Shown piece after piece: positions 7,833 to 15,727 of a DNA stretch of 32,831 nucleotides. Position 1 is the first letter of the stretch, and each line of letters opens with the position of its first letter. The stretch comes from an uncultured Lachnospiraceae bacterium (GTDB lineage: Bacteria; Bacillota; Clostridia; Lachnospirales; Lachnospiraceae). Under the pieces are notes generated by a model that saw only the letters and a program-made list of their open reading frames with translations, did not search any database and was not told the origin of the DNA. The position numbers were made by a program, and so were the translations under genes. The stretch is from positions 1 to 32,831 of the forward strand of contig CASWRE010000035.1 in the NCBI GenBank assembly GCA_949471785.1. Direction: 5' to 3'.

Positions 7833-10259
7833 CTATGCTTTAGGTTTTCCTGTCTTAGCCGCCGTCCATTTGCTGTACAGCGTCTTGCCCGACACCTTTT
7901 TATAGCTGCGTATCCTTACATAATATTTCTTTTTTGCTTTCAGCTTTTTCACGGTGGTCTTGACTGTTTTCGCTTTTTTAATGGTTACTTTCTTTACGTT
8001 TTTCTTAAATTTTTTATCTGTGGCCACCGTTATCTCGTATCCGGTCACGTTTTTATTTTTCTTCCAGCTGATCTTCAGCTGCTTTTTGCCTGCTTTGACG
8101 CTCAGGCCCAGCTTGGCGGAAGGTTTCACGTCAATGGTAATACTCTCTTTCTGTGTTTCTCCGCTCTTCGCCTTCGCCGTCACGGTGATGACCGCGCGCC
8201 CGGCGCCTTTGATCGTGACCTTACCCTTAGCGCTCACTACAGCCACTTTTTTCGCGCTGGTTTTATAGGCGACCGTAACGTTTTTTGCCGCTTTTACGCC
8301 CAGTGAGAAGGCTTTGCCGCCCTCTGTTTTCGTATATGCTTTTTTAGTGATTGTCAAAAGGCTTTCCCGGGCGTTGTCCTGGGGATCGTTCTGGGGATCT
8401 TTTACCGCCTGCTTTTCGCCGACCTGAATATTTACCGTGATTGTCTGCTCCAGATAATCTCCGTCTCCGTCGGCTTTGATCGTGATCGCCGCGGCGCCCT
8501 CTTTCAGCGGCGTTACCATGCCGTCCGCCGATACGCCGGCCACCGAATCGTCCGATGAGCGATAGCTCAATGCCTTACCGGAATTCACGGACGCTTTCAG
8601 CGAAAAGGCGCTGTCCCCGGCCGCGCAGATGTAAGAGGTTTTTTCCGTCGTGATGACCTGGGCCGCTTTGCTGATGGTAAATGCGACTGTCTTGCTTCCG
8701 GCATATTCGCCTGCGCCTGTCACCGTGGCTTTCGCATCCCCGGCATGGATATTGTTTGTATATGTAACCGTGTACTCCTCCGGCTTGAGAGCTTTCTTGT
8801 CAGGGCCTGTTATCCGGACGGCCGGCTTTTTCTCCGTCCCGTCGTAGACGACGGACGAAGCGTCCAGTGTGATTCTGCACTGATCCAGAGGAATCCTGAT
8901 CGCGTCCATTTCTTTTTTCGCGTTTTCCAGAATCGCATGGGTCGCGTCTATACTCTTGATCACACCCGTTTCATAGTCGCTGTCTACCTGAGCTGTGTAT
9001 TTCTCTATGATGGCCTGTAGCTTTGCCTGCTGCTCCAGGGGATATTTATTCAAGTCGCGATAGGACCGGATCGCTTCCTTTGTGCCTTTTTTGTCATAAA
9101 TATTCTCCCATATCCCGGGAGCCGCATCCATCACATGATTCAACTGGGCGCTTTCACATTCCTCGCTCCAGCTGACCCCGTCCTGATACAACAAATAGTC
9201 CCAGCCGCCCGGGTTTATATCGCTTACATTGTTGTTGAGAATCTCCTCCAGCTTCTGTATCTGGCTGAAAAATTCCCCTGCTCTCTCCGCCTGGCCCGCC
9301 GGGAACTCTGCCGCAAAGGCGTCTGCATCCGCAAAGTCCCCTATCTTGGTGACGCCGTCCGTCTTACGCCTGTCCAGAAGAGTCCGTGCCGTCGCTCTTT
9401 TATACTTGGCAATCGCCGTATAATAATACTCCTCGCCATTATAGGAGGCCTTATATAAGGCTTCTGTACCCGCCCTTCTGGCAAACACGTAATTATCCTC
9501 CAGCCACATGATATCCTTCGTTTTGTCTTTCTCGATCGGAACCCACTCCAGGGTACCGTTTCGTTTTCCCTCCTCATCGTAGGTCGTCCCGCTGGGATTC
9601 AGCCAGGATTCCATATCCGCAAACCATTCTTTTTCCGCGTCATAATTCATGAGGCTATAGCTGTTCCCGCCGGTCTGGCCGACTCCTTTATACCCCTTGC
9701 GCAGCACCACGATTTTGTAATAAGACTTTGTGCCGTCTCCGTGGGTCACCAGGCAGTACAAGGATTTCGTCGCCTCCGCAGGTCCATTCCCGATTCCCAA
9801 ATGCTGCATGGAACTGTTGCTTTTCGAATAAAAAACATTATCTTCGCCTGCAGCCTGATCCAGCGGGCTTGAAATCTCATCTTTGGTTTTGTCATAGCCT
9901 GTGCCGATCACCACAATATCGTCTTCCGGGACGGCTACCCGGATTCGCAGCAAATTCTGCGCCGCCTTACTGGCGTCGGCGCTCTCAAAAGTAAGATTCA
10001 CCACCGTCCAGTCCTTCCCCTGATACGCTGCCGTTTCCTCTGTTACCGCGGCCTCTCTATACGCGCTCTCGTGACTCTCGGCATCATTGAACAGCTGAGC
10101 GTTCATGGCAAATCCAGCGGTATTTTGCTTTACATCTCCGCTGGTCCTCTCCATGTTCCCGGGGAGTTCCGCGGCAAATGCATCTGTAGGAAATGCTGTG
10201 GCGATTACAGCTGCGGAAAACAGCAGAGAGCATATTTTCCCTATCTGCTTTTTCTTCAT
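7833..10259 (-). CDS. Secreted Ig-like/FN3-like surface protein, first gene of operon
   Basis: This 808-residue protein has a clear signal peptide, with cleavage near AFAAE at about residue 29. Residues about 70-190 form a beta module ending in SYYKIVVLRKGY, which matches a module in the DUF4430 protein encoded at 1215-4517. A helical region follows. An Ig-like domain with VVYDGTEKKPAVRI lies near 456-536, two bacterial Ig-like (BIG-type) domains lie near 540-710, and a very lysine-rich FN3-like domain forms the end (about 715-808). This last domain closely resembles the end of the 1215-4517 protein (shared YYVRIR and YKKVSGKT). The basic end may bind wall polymers. AAGGAGG lies 7 nt before the ATG. 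It is the first gene after the structured leader and 29 nt ahead of the next gene. The role is presumed to be surface binding. No enzyme domain is seen. Confidence 0.7.
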   Translation of the reverse strand: MKKKQIGKICSLLFSAAVIATAFPTDAFAAELPGNMERTSGDVKQNTAGFAMNAQLFNDAESHESAYREAAVTEETAAYQGKDWTVVNLTFESADASKAAQNLLRIRVAVPEDDIVVIGTGYDKTKDEISSPLDQAAGEDNVFYSKSNSSMQHLGIGNGPAEATKSLYCLVTHGDGTKSYYKIVVLRKGYKGVGQTGGNSYSLMNYDAEKEWFADMESWLNPSGTTYDEEGKRNGTLEWVPIEKDKTKDIMWLEDNYVFARRAGTEALYKASYNGEEYYYTAIAKYKRATARTLLDRRKTDGVTKIGDFADADAFAAEFPAGQAERAGEFFSQIQKLEEILNNNVSDINPGGWDYLLYQDGVSWSEECESAQLNHVMDAAPGIWENIYDKKGTKEAIRSYRDLNKYPLEQQAKLQAIIEKYTAQVDSDYETGVIKSIDATHAILENAKKEMDAIRIPLDQCRITLDASSVVYDGTEKKPAVRITGPDKKALKPEEYTVTYTNNIHAGDAKATVTGAGEYAGSKTVAFTISKAAQVITTEKTSYICAAGDSAFSLKASVNSGKALSYRSSDDSVAGVSADGMVTPLKEGAAAITIKADGDGDYLEQTITVNIQVGEKQAVKDPQNDPQDNARESLLTITKKAYTKTEGGKAFSLGVKAAKNVTVAYKTSAKKVAVVSAKGKVTIKGAGRAVITVTAKAKSGETQKESITIDVKPSAKLGLSVKAGKKQLKISWKKNKNVTGYEITVATDKKFKKNVKKVTIKKAKTVKTTVKKLKAKKKYYVRIRSYKKVSGKTLYSKWTAAKTGKPKA

Positions 10260-10285
10260 CTCTTATCCTCCTTGATCCATTTCAT

Positions 10286-10321
10286 GTTTTTCATGATTTC
10301 ATGATTTGTTTTTCATGATTT
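10286..10321. repeat. Tandem 14-bp direct repeat in the 5' leader
   Basis: GTTTTTCATGATTT occurs at 10286-10299 and again at 10308-10321, a 22-bp period, with another TTTCATGA between them. The repeats lie just upstream of the ribosome site of the gene at 10259. They may be slippage-derived or a binding site. The function is unknown. Confidence 0.55.
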
Positions 10322-10357
10322 CCTTTGATTTCAAAAAAGCAATTCTGATATTTTTCC

Positions 10358-10448
10358 GCTAAAGCAAAACCCCTGACAGCATTTCCTCCGCCATTCTCTG
10401 TCAGTGGCCGATTTCCTATTTTTCTCAGATGCACCCGTCTGCTTTAAC
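10358..10448 (-). ncRNA. Candidate structured leader RNA (multi-helix)
   Basis: In the minus-strand transcript GUUAAAGC (10448-10441) can pair over 8 bp with GCUUUAGC (10365-10358), including one G-U pair. Inside, CUGACAG (10404-10398) pairs perfectly with CUGUCAG (10379-10373) around an 18-nt loop. AGA/UCU can form a small third helix near 10440-10427. A closing helix around two inner helices is the architecture of many riboswitches. I compared it by eye with the B12, c-di-GMP, SAM, THF and ZTP consensus cores and found no match. No clear intrinsic terminator lies between it and the start codon at 10259, so any control would be translational or by stability. Confidence 0.4.
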
Positions 10449-10472
10449 TATCTATTAGGGTATCATCTAACG

Positions 10473-10478
10473 ATTATA
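10473..10478 (-). promoter_or_regulatory. Possible -10 element for the surface-protein operon
   Basis: TATAAT on the minus strand lies about 25 nt upstream of the structured leader and 60 nt downstream of the terminator that ends the ECF operon. No good -35 hexamer sits at 16-18 nt, so it is weak or activator-dependent. GTTTACTT directly precedes it and overlaps a word shared with the other operon. Confidence 0.3.
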
Positions 10479-10536
10479 AAGTAAACACATTTTTGTTATA
10501 TCTGACATTCCAATTTGAGCATATCAGTTTGCATAG

Positions 10537-10560
10537 AAAAAAGCCCGGCTAAGGGCTTTT
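10537..10560 (-). terminator. Intrinsic terminator of the ECF operon
   Basis: On the minus strand AAAAGCCC (10560-10553) pairs with GGGCTTTT (10546-10539) around a 6-nt loop, and TTTTTT ends the run at 10537. It begins 2 nt after the S-component stop codon and separates this operon from the surface-protein operon. Confidence 0.9.
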
Positions 10561-10561
10561 A

Positions 10562-11485
10562 TCAATGACTGATCAATCCGTATTTCTTTTTGATCCGTTC
10601 CAGCTTCTCAATCATGGGCTGTGCGCCGAACCACAGGAAAAGCACGGTGGAAGTGGCATGGACCAGATCCACGGGAATACCGCTGATATACATGGCCAGG
10701 ATCCCCTTCCAGGTGATACGGGACGTATACATAATCAGGGAAGCCGGATTCATGATACCGCCATAAATGAAAATGACCGATAAAAAACCATACGCGCACA
10801 GAGCCGGGCGGGTCCTGGACAGCAGGCCTTTCCGAAACAGTACCCCCGCCAGAAAACCGATGAGACCGAAAGAAGCCATCTGCCAGGGCGTCCAGGGGCC
10901 CTGTCCGAAAAGGAAATTGGACAGCACCATAGAAAGGCAGCCCACCAGAAAGCCGGACTCCGGTCCGAAGGTAACGGCGCTTACGATCACCATGGCCGCT
11001 ATGGGTTTACAATGGGGCAGCATAAAAAAGGCTGACCGGCCGGCCACCGTGAGAGCCCCCAGCACCGCTATGACGATCATCTCCCGAGCCTGGGGCTTAC
11101 GTCCCTCAAACACCATAAAAAAGGGGAACATGGCATAAAAAAGCAAAACCACACTGATGAACACATACTTCCTGTCCGCCAGAAAGATAATGCCGAAAGC
11201 AATAGTAAGGGGGGTCAGCAGGCACAGCACCACCAGGGAGGCCACAGTCCGCCTGGAGAGCCGCCGGTCTGTCTTTACGGCTTGCGTATCCTCTCTTTCA
11301 CCTTCATAAGGCTCAATGGGTACGCTCGTCTCCTCCCGCATATCTCTCAGGAGATCTGCCAGAAACCTGCGGATACCCGTGCGGTTTTTCCGCGATTGAT
11401 ACTCCGTCCATATATCTTCCGCATTCAGATACCTGTCCAGAAACTCTTCCTGCACACGGCTCTCTCCCATACTATCCGCCCTCAT
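10562..11485 (-). CDS. ECF transporter S component (substrate-binding membrane subunit)
   Basis: This 307-residue protein has a hydrophilic N-terminal extension of about 75 residues, then about six membrane helices. The helix bundle contains EMIVIAVLGALTVAGRSAFF and a segment with GPESGFLVGCLSMVLSNFLF, typical of ECF S components of the vitamin/metal importer class. The S component defines the substrate. It overlaps the fused ATPase gene by 4 nt (ATGA) and follows EcfT and EcfA, so it is a dedicated group I-type module. A second in-frame start at 11470 has GAGGG 8 nt upstream and is also possible. The surface genes upstream suggest a corrinoid-like substrate, but the sequence alone does not prove it. 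The long soluble N-terminus is unusual for an S component. Confidence 0.8.
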   Translation of the reverse strand: MRADSMGESRVQEEFLDRYLNAEDIWTEYQSRKNRTGIRRFLADLLRDMREETSVPIEPYEGEREDTQAVKTDRRLSRRTVASLVVLCLLTPLTIAFGIIFLADRKYVFISVVLLFYAMFPFFMVFEGRKPQAREMIVIAVLGALTVAGRSAFFMLPHCKPIAAMVIVSAVTFGPESGFLVGCLSMVLSNFLFGQGPWTPWQMASFGLIGFLAGVLFRKGLLSRTRPALCAYGFLSVIFIYGGIMNPASLIMYTSRITWKGILAMYISGIPVDLVHATSTVLFLWFGAQPMIEKLERIKKKYGLISH

Positions 11486-13368
11486 ATCTTCTTTCGTCCC
11501 TCTGCTTCCACCGTTCTCCGCCCGCTTTTCTTTTCCTGTTCCCTTTGCCCCGGATGCGACGCCATTTCCCCGATCACATCCTCCGCCGTTACGGCCCCAG
11601 GCCAGATATGGCGGGCCATGCGGTTGGCAGAAGTGGTGTAGAAATTATTTCCGGCAAAAAAAGCCCCCGGCGGATTCTCCGTGACGATATTCCCGTCAAA
11701 GAACATGCCGCAGCGGTCCGCGTACCGGGCGCAAAACTCGATATCATGGGATATCATGAAAACAGTCACGCCGTGGGCCTGCAGCGTTTTCAGTATCCCC
11801 GCAAATTCTTCCTTAAAATGGGCGTCCAGCCCTTTCGTGGGCTCATCCAGAAGCAGAATCTTCGGACGCAGCAGCAGGATCTTGGCCAGGGCCAGGCGCT
11901 GCTGTTCACCACCGCTTAAGTCATAGGGATGCTGCGCCATCAGGCCGTCCAGACGGGTGACCGCCGCCATCTGTTCCACCACTTCCCGCTTCTCCATATC
12001 CACCGGAAAATCCGCGCTCACGCGCTCCTTCGTGCCGCCGATCATCTCATAGAGCTCCAGCTCCACCGTCTTTTTCACAAAAAGGCTCTGGGGATTCTGG
12101 GGCGCCACGCCCAGCCAGGACCGGTACAGTTCCCTGTCGCCGAAGCTGCGGATATCGCGCCCCGCGATCCGTATCCGTCCCCGGTAAGGCCTGCGCACCC
12201 GGCTGACCAGCGACAGCGTGGTGCTCTTGCCCGTGCCGTTGCCGCCCAGCAGGCAGTAGAATTCTCCCTTCCGCACCTGCATAGTCAGTCCCTTTACCAC
12301 ATCGGGCAGATCCCTGTCATAGCGAAACCAGACCTCATCCAGCTCTATGACCGGATCGAACGCCGCGCCGTCGCCGGCTCTGCCCCGGGCGGCTTCCGTC
12401 TTGTGGCGTTCCCGGGACTTTTTTTCCTCCTCCAGATAGGCGAAGTCTTCCGTCCGGCCCAGCGCCCCGTTCAGCCAGTCCCGGCCCTCGCGCACGGTCA
12501 TCGGGCAGCGGGCAGTCTCTGCGGACGCCGTCCAGATATCCTCCGGATAAACGGCCCTGCATTCTGCCGGGTCCGTTCCGGAACCGGTCCGGCCCCAAAC
12601 CGCCTTTGTTCCGGCATAGATCTGCATAGGGGCGGGCATGGCCGCAAACATCTCGTGCCCCCGGTCATAAAGCCACATCCCCGTCTCCTTCGGAGTCCCT
12701 TCATATATAATATGTCCCTTCTCCATCACGACAGTCCTGTCCGCCGCGGGAAACACTTCTTCCAGCCTGTGTTCCGTCATGAGCACCGTAATACCCAGAT
12801 CCCGGTTAATCTTTTTCACGGTCTCCAGAAAATCCGAGGCCGCAATAGGATCAAGCTGGGAGGTGGGTTCGTCCAGGATCAGCAGTGAGGGATGCATGGC
12901 CATGATGGCGGCCAGATTCAGCAGCTGTTTCTGACCGCCGGAAAGCTCCTCCACGCCCTTGTAAAACCACTGCTGGATACCAAAATAAGAGGCCATCTCC
13001 GCCACCCGGAGCCGGATAGTCGCCGTATCATACCCAAGGCTCTCCAGGCCAAAGGCCAGTTCATGCCACACCTTGTCCGTCACGATCTGGCTGTCCGGGT
13101 CCTGCATGACAAACCCGATCCGGGCGCTCTGGGTGCGCTGTCCCAGCTCTTCCAGGGGCTTCCCGCCGAAAAAGATCGTTCCCTGCTTTTTTCCATGGGG
13201 GCTTAATACCGTTTTCAACTGTCTGAGCAGCGTACTTTTCCCACAGCCTGACTGTCCGCACAGCACCGTAAAACTGCCCGCCCGCAAAGACAGGCTGATA
13301 TCGGACAGCGCCTCCTCCCGACCCTCCGGATAGGTAAAACTATAATTCTTTATCTCAACGAGATTCAT
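11482..13368 (-). CDS. Fused EcfA-EcfA energy-coupling ATPase
   Basis: This 628-residue protein has two ABC ATPase domains in one chain. The first has GQSGCGKST (Lys44), LSGGQKQ and LLILDEPTSQLD. The second starts near residue 345 and has GGNGTGKSTT (about 373-382), LSGGEQQ and ILLLDEPTKGLD. A charged linker of about 85 residues joins them. Together they supply the two ATP sites that drive the EcfT-S complex. The start at 13368 overlaps the EcfT stop as ATGA and begins MNLVEIKNYSF, a normal N-terminus. A longer frame from 13491 adds a Gly/Pro-rich extension that lies inside EcfT and is rejected. Gene order T-A-A-S with 4-nt overlaps shows tight coupling. Confidence 0.92.
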   Translation of the reverse strand: MNLVEIKNYSFTYPEGREEALSDISLSLRAGSFTVLCGQSGCGKSTLLRQLKTVLSPHGKKQGTIFFGGKPLEELGQRTQSARIGFVMQDPDSQIVTDKVWHELAFGLESLGYDTATIRLRVAEMASYFGIQQWFYKGVEELSGGQKQLLNLAAIMAMHPSLLILDEPTSQLDPIAASDFLETVKKINRDLGITVLMTEHRLEEVFPAADRTVVMEKGHIIYEGTPKETGMWLYDRGHEMFAAMPAPMQIYAGTKAVWGRTGSGTDPAECRAVYPEDIWTASAETARCPMTVREGRDWLNGALGRTEDFAYLEEEKKSRERHKTEAARGRAGDGAAFDPVIELDEVWFRYDRDLPDVVKGLTMQVRKGEFYCLLGGNGTGKSTTLSLVSRVRRPYRGRIRIAGRDIRSFGDRELYRSWLGVAPQNPQSLFVKKTVELELYEMIGGTKERVSADFPVDMEKREVVEQMAAVTRLDGLMAQHPYDLSGGEQQRLALAKILLLRPKILLLDEPTKGLDAHFKEEFAGILKTLQAHGVTVFMISHDIEFCARYADRCGMFFDGNIVTENPPGAFFAGNNFYTTSANRMARHIWPGAVTAEDVIGEMASHPGQREQEKKSGRRTVEAEGRKKI

Positions 13369-14321
13369 TTCTCCTGTACCTCCCCGCCGTCCCACAGCCG
13401 GTAATCCGCCCGCCCCGCACGGACCACTTCCCCGCGGAGCCGGGCCCACCGATATCCCTCCGCCGCGTCCACCAGCACCGGCAGAAGGCAAAACAGGCCG
13501 TAAACGCCATAGGTCAGCATGCCCCCCACCGTGGGTGGAAATCCCGTCATGCGGATTTTCGGATTATACATGACGTAAGCATGGCCCCGGATACAGCCCG
13601 CGAAAAAGCTCCCCGCCAGCACCGCCATGGCCATGAGGAACCGCCGGTCCCGCTTATCCAGGTGATAGATGGAAAATGCCGTCCTCCCTTTCAGACCATA
13701 TCCCCTGGCTTTCATGGAATCCGCCGATTCAATGGCGCTCTCCAGGGACCAGGTGATGAGGATGGACAGCGACGTGATACCGTGGCGGAGCTTCTCTACC
13801 AGATTTCCGTTGCTGACGTCCCGCCCGATACATTTCTGCCCGTTGCTGATTACCTGCATACGCCGGCTGAATTTCGGGATGAAGCGCAGGCACATGGACA
13901 GAATCAGCGACAGCGCCGGAATCACCCTGCCGAAAAGATAAATAAATTTATCCGAAGTCATGATCTCGTTGTAACAGCGGAACCAGAGCACCACGCCGGC
14001 CAGCATGGCGGCCATGGCCACCCCGTAGACCATACTCTCCAGGGTGATGGGATTGCCGTTATACAAATAGAAGAGCACGGTCACGCCGTAATGGTTGAAC
14101 ATCGGATTGATCAGCGCCACGATGACGATCATCGGCAGTGTGAACAGGCAGAAGCCTTTCACCGTCTTCTTCATCCCCTGCAGCACGGCGCAGTAGATCG
14201 TGGCGCAGATTAAGCCGATACTGAGAAACACCGGATGCATCAGAAACATGGACACACCGATGACAAACACAAAATACAAAAGATTAACGATCGGATGGTA
14301 TGTAGAAAATGTATCGCCCAT
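13365..14321 (-). CDS. ECF transporter transmembrane coupling subunit EcfT
   Basis: This 318-residue membrane protein has five to six hydrophobic segments, with a cytoplasmic region containing SADSMKARGYG, the Ala-Arg-Gly signature by which EcfT couples to the ATPases. It is somewhat longer than the usual EcfT of about 265 residues because of a C-terminal hydrophilic tail. It begins 12 nt after the DUF4430 lipoprotein stop, with GGCGGGTG upstream, and overlaps the ATPase gene by 4 nt. It acts in the cytoplasmic membrane as the scaffold between the S component and the ATPases. Confidence 0.88.
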   Translation of the reverse strand: MGDTFSTYHPIVNLLYFVFVIGVSMFLMHPVFLSIGLICATIYCAVLQGMKKTVKGFCLFTLPMIVIVALINPMFNHYGVTVLFYLYNGNPITLESMVYGVAMAAMLAGVVLWFRCYNEIMTSDKFIYLFGRVIPALSLILSMCLRFIPKFSRRMQVISNGQKCIGRDVSNGNLVEKLRHGITSLSILITWSLESAIESADSMKARGYGLKGRTAFSIYHLDKRDRRFLMAMAVLAGSFFAGCIRGHAYVMYNPKIRMTGFPPTVGGMLTYGVYGLFCLLPVLVDAAEGYRWARLRGEVVRAGRADYRLWDGGEVQEK

Positions 14322-14333
14322 ACGTTCACCCGC

Positions 14334-15662
14334 CTATTCCCACATGGAGTTGTCGCCTACATCTTTGCCCAGATCGCAGGTGTACACCCACTGAATCGTC
14401 TCCCCGTCCGAGAGAATATATTTGTCACAGCCATAATTGGGAAACCAGGAATCCACATTGTACATCCAGCCGGACAGATCGCCGCAGTCAAATTCATAGA
14501 GCTGATTGATACCCTCCACATATTCGCTGCCATACAGAGGCGTATAAGAATGCTCCATATGGATGCCAACGGCCTTGCACACCGCCAGAAGGACGTCAAA
14601 CACCGAATCCCCCTCCGTAAATTCCACCGTGGTCGGCGCCAGTATCCAGCCGTCGGCGGGAACAAATTCCTCTTTGCCCTTCGTCAGGTGATCCATATTG
14701 TCCAGGATGGTGGCGCAGCTTATGGAAATCGTGCAGGTCCTGGTTTTTGCGGTATCCTCTTCCTTTTCTTCCCCGGACCCGCTCTTGTCCTCTTTCTTGC
14801 CGTCCTCTTTGGAGGTTTCTTTCTTGCCGCCGCTCTTTTTTGAGGAATCTTTCTCTTTGCCGCTCTTATTGTCGGATGTTTTGCCGGAATCTCCGTCCGT
14901 GCCGGATGTGTCGTCAGAAGAACCGCCGGCATCATCCCCGGCAATTGTGTCGCTCCCGGAATTCTCTTCTTCCTCGGACGTCTCCGGCAGCCCCGAACTG
15001 TCTCCGTCGGCGGAAACCGTCTCCGCCGCCCGGCGGGCGGCCACGGCCTCGTCGGAAAGGCCCGCCACCACATAGTAGGTATCGCCCACCTCTGTCACCT
15101 TCATGGACAGCACGGTATGCGCCTTTGCCCCGCTGCCCTCGACAGTCATCCCGGCGTCGGAGATCTTCATTGCCTTGCCGTCTTTCTCCTTGCAAAATAC
15201 CGCCGTATCCGCGTCCCATTCTCCCGGCAGTTCCACGGTAAGCGTGGGCACGGTAATCAACCCTGAGCCCTTAAGCTTCATGCCGACCGCAAAAGGCGCG
15301 TCTCCGGAAAGAGACCGGATCTCCCCCAGCTCTTTCTCGTCCGTGGTAAAATCCACAGACAAATCCATATCCGTGGCATTATGAATATTTCGTCCCGGAT
15401 ATTCCCATTTATAGGAAATATCCCCCGACTGCCCTTCGAAGGTGATCACTCTGTCCGTCCCCTCAAAGGCTTCAAACTGAGCCTGGGTAATCACGCCGTC
15501 TTCCGGTATCTGCACCACATCGGCAATCTGCTCTTTACTGGCCTCGGCGTCCTTCGTCTCGGTACTGCGATTCCCACAACCCGCGAACAGAACGGCCGTC
15601 AACCCCATGAAAGCGAGCTTTCCCCAAAAAGATCCCTGCATTCCTCTTTTCTTTCCTCTCAT
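14334..15662 (-). CDS. Surface lipoprotein with transcobalamin-like DUF4430 domain
   Basis: This 442-residue protein has a lipobox LFAGC that places the lipid on Cys29. Residues about 50-205 form a beta-rich domain. Residues about 215-310 are a Ser/Gly/Asp/Lys repeat-like linker that could span the wall. Residues about 315-440 form a DUF4430 domain with SGWMYNVDSWFPN, DGETIQWVYT and LGKDVGD, the same landmarks as in the protein at 1215-4517. DUF4430 corresponds to the C-terminal beta-domain of animal transcobalamin and intrinsic factor. GGGAGG lies 5 nt before the ATG. It sits between the alpha/alpha-toroid gene and EcfT, so it probably captures substrate for the ECF importer. The ligand is inferred. 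Confidence 0.85.
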   Translation of the reverse strand: MRGKKRGMQGSFWGKLAFMGLTAVLFAGCGNRSTETKDAEASKEQIADVVQIPEDGVITQAQFEAFEGTDRVITFEGQSGDISYKWEYPGRNIHNATDMDLSVDFTTDEKELGEIRSLSGDAPFAVGMKLKGSGLITVPTLTVELPGEWDADTAVFCKEKDGKAMKISDAGMTVEGSGAKAHTVLSMKVTEVGDTYYVVAGLSDEAVAARRAAETVSADGDSSGLPETSEEEENSGSDTIAGDDAGGSSDDTSGTDGDSGKTSDNKSGKEKDSSKKSGGKKETSKEDGKKEDKSGSGEEKEEDTAKTRTCTISISCATILDNMDHLTKGKEEFVPADGWILAPTTVEFTEGDSVFDVLLAVCKAVGIHMEHSYTPLYGSEYVEGINQLYEFDCGDLSGWMYNVDSWFPNYGCDKYILSDGETIQWVYTCDLGKDVGDNSMWE

Positions 15663-15727
15663 TTTTCCTCCCTGCTTTGCCGCGCCTCCTTACCGGAACC
15701 AATTCCGTCTTCGCATCATTGCCCCGT

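Noticed and set aside
13369-13491. N-terminal extension of the fused EcfA gene
   Set aside because: It lies inside EcfT, encodes a Gly/Pro-rich stretch not found in ABC ATPases, and the ATG at 13368 overlaps the EcfT stop as ATGA.
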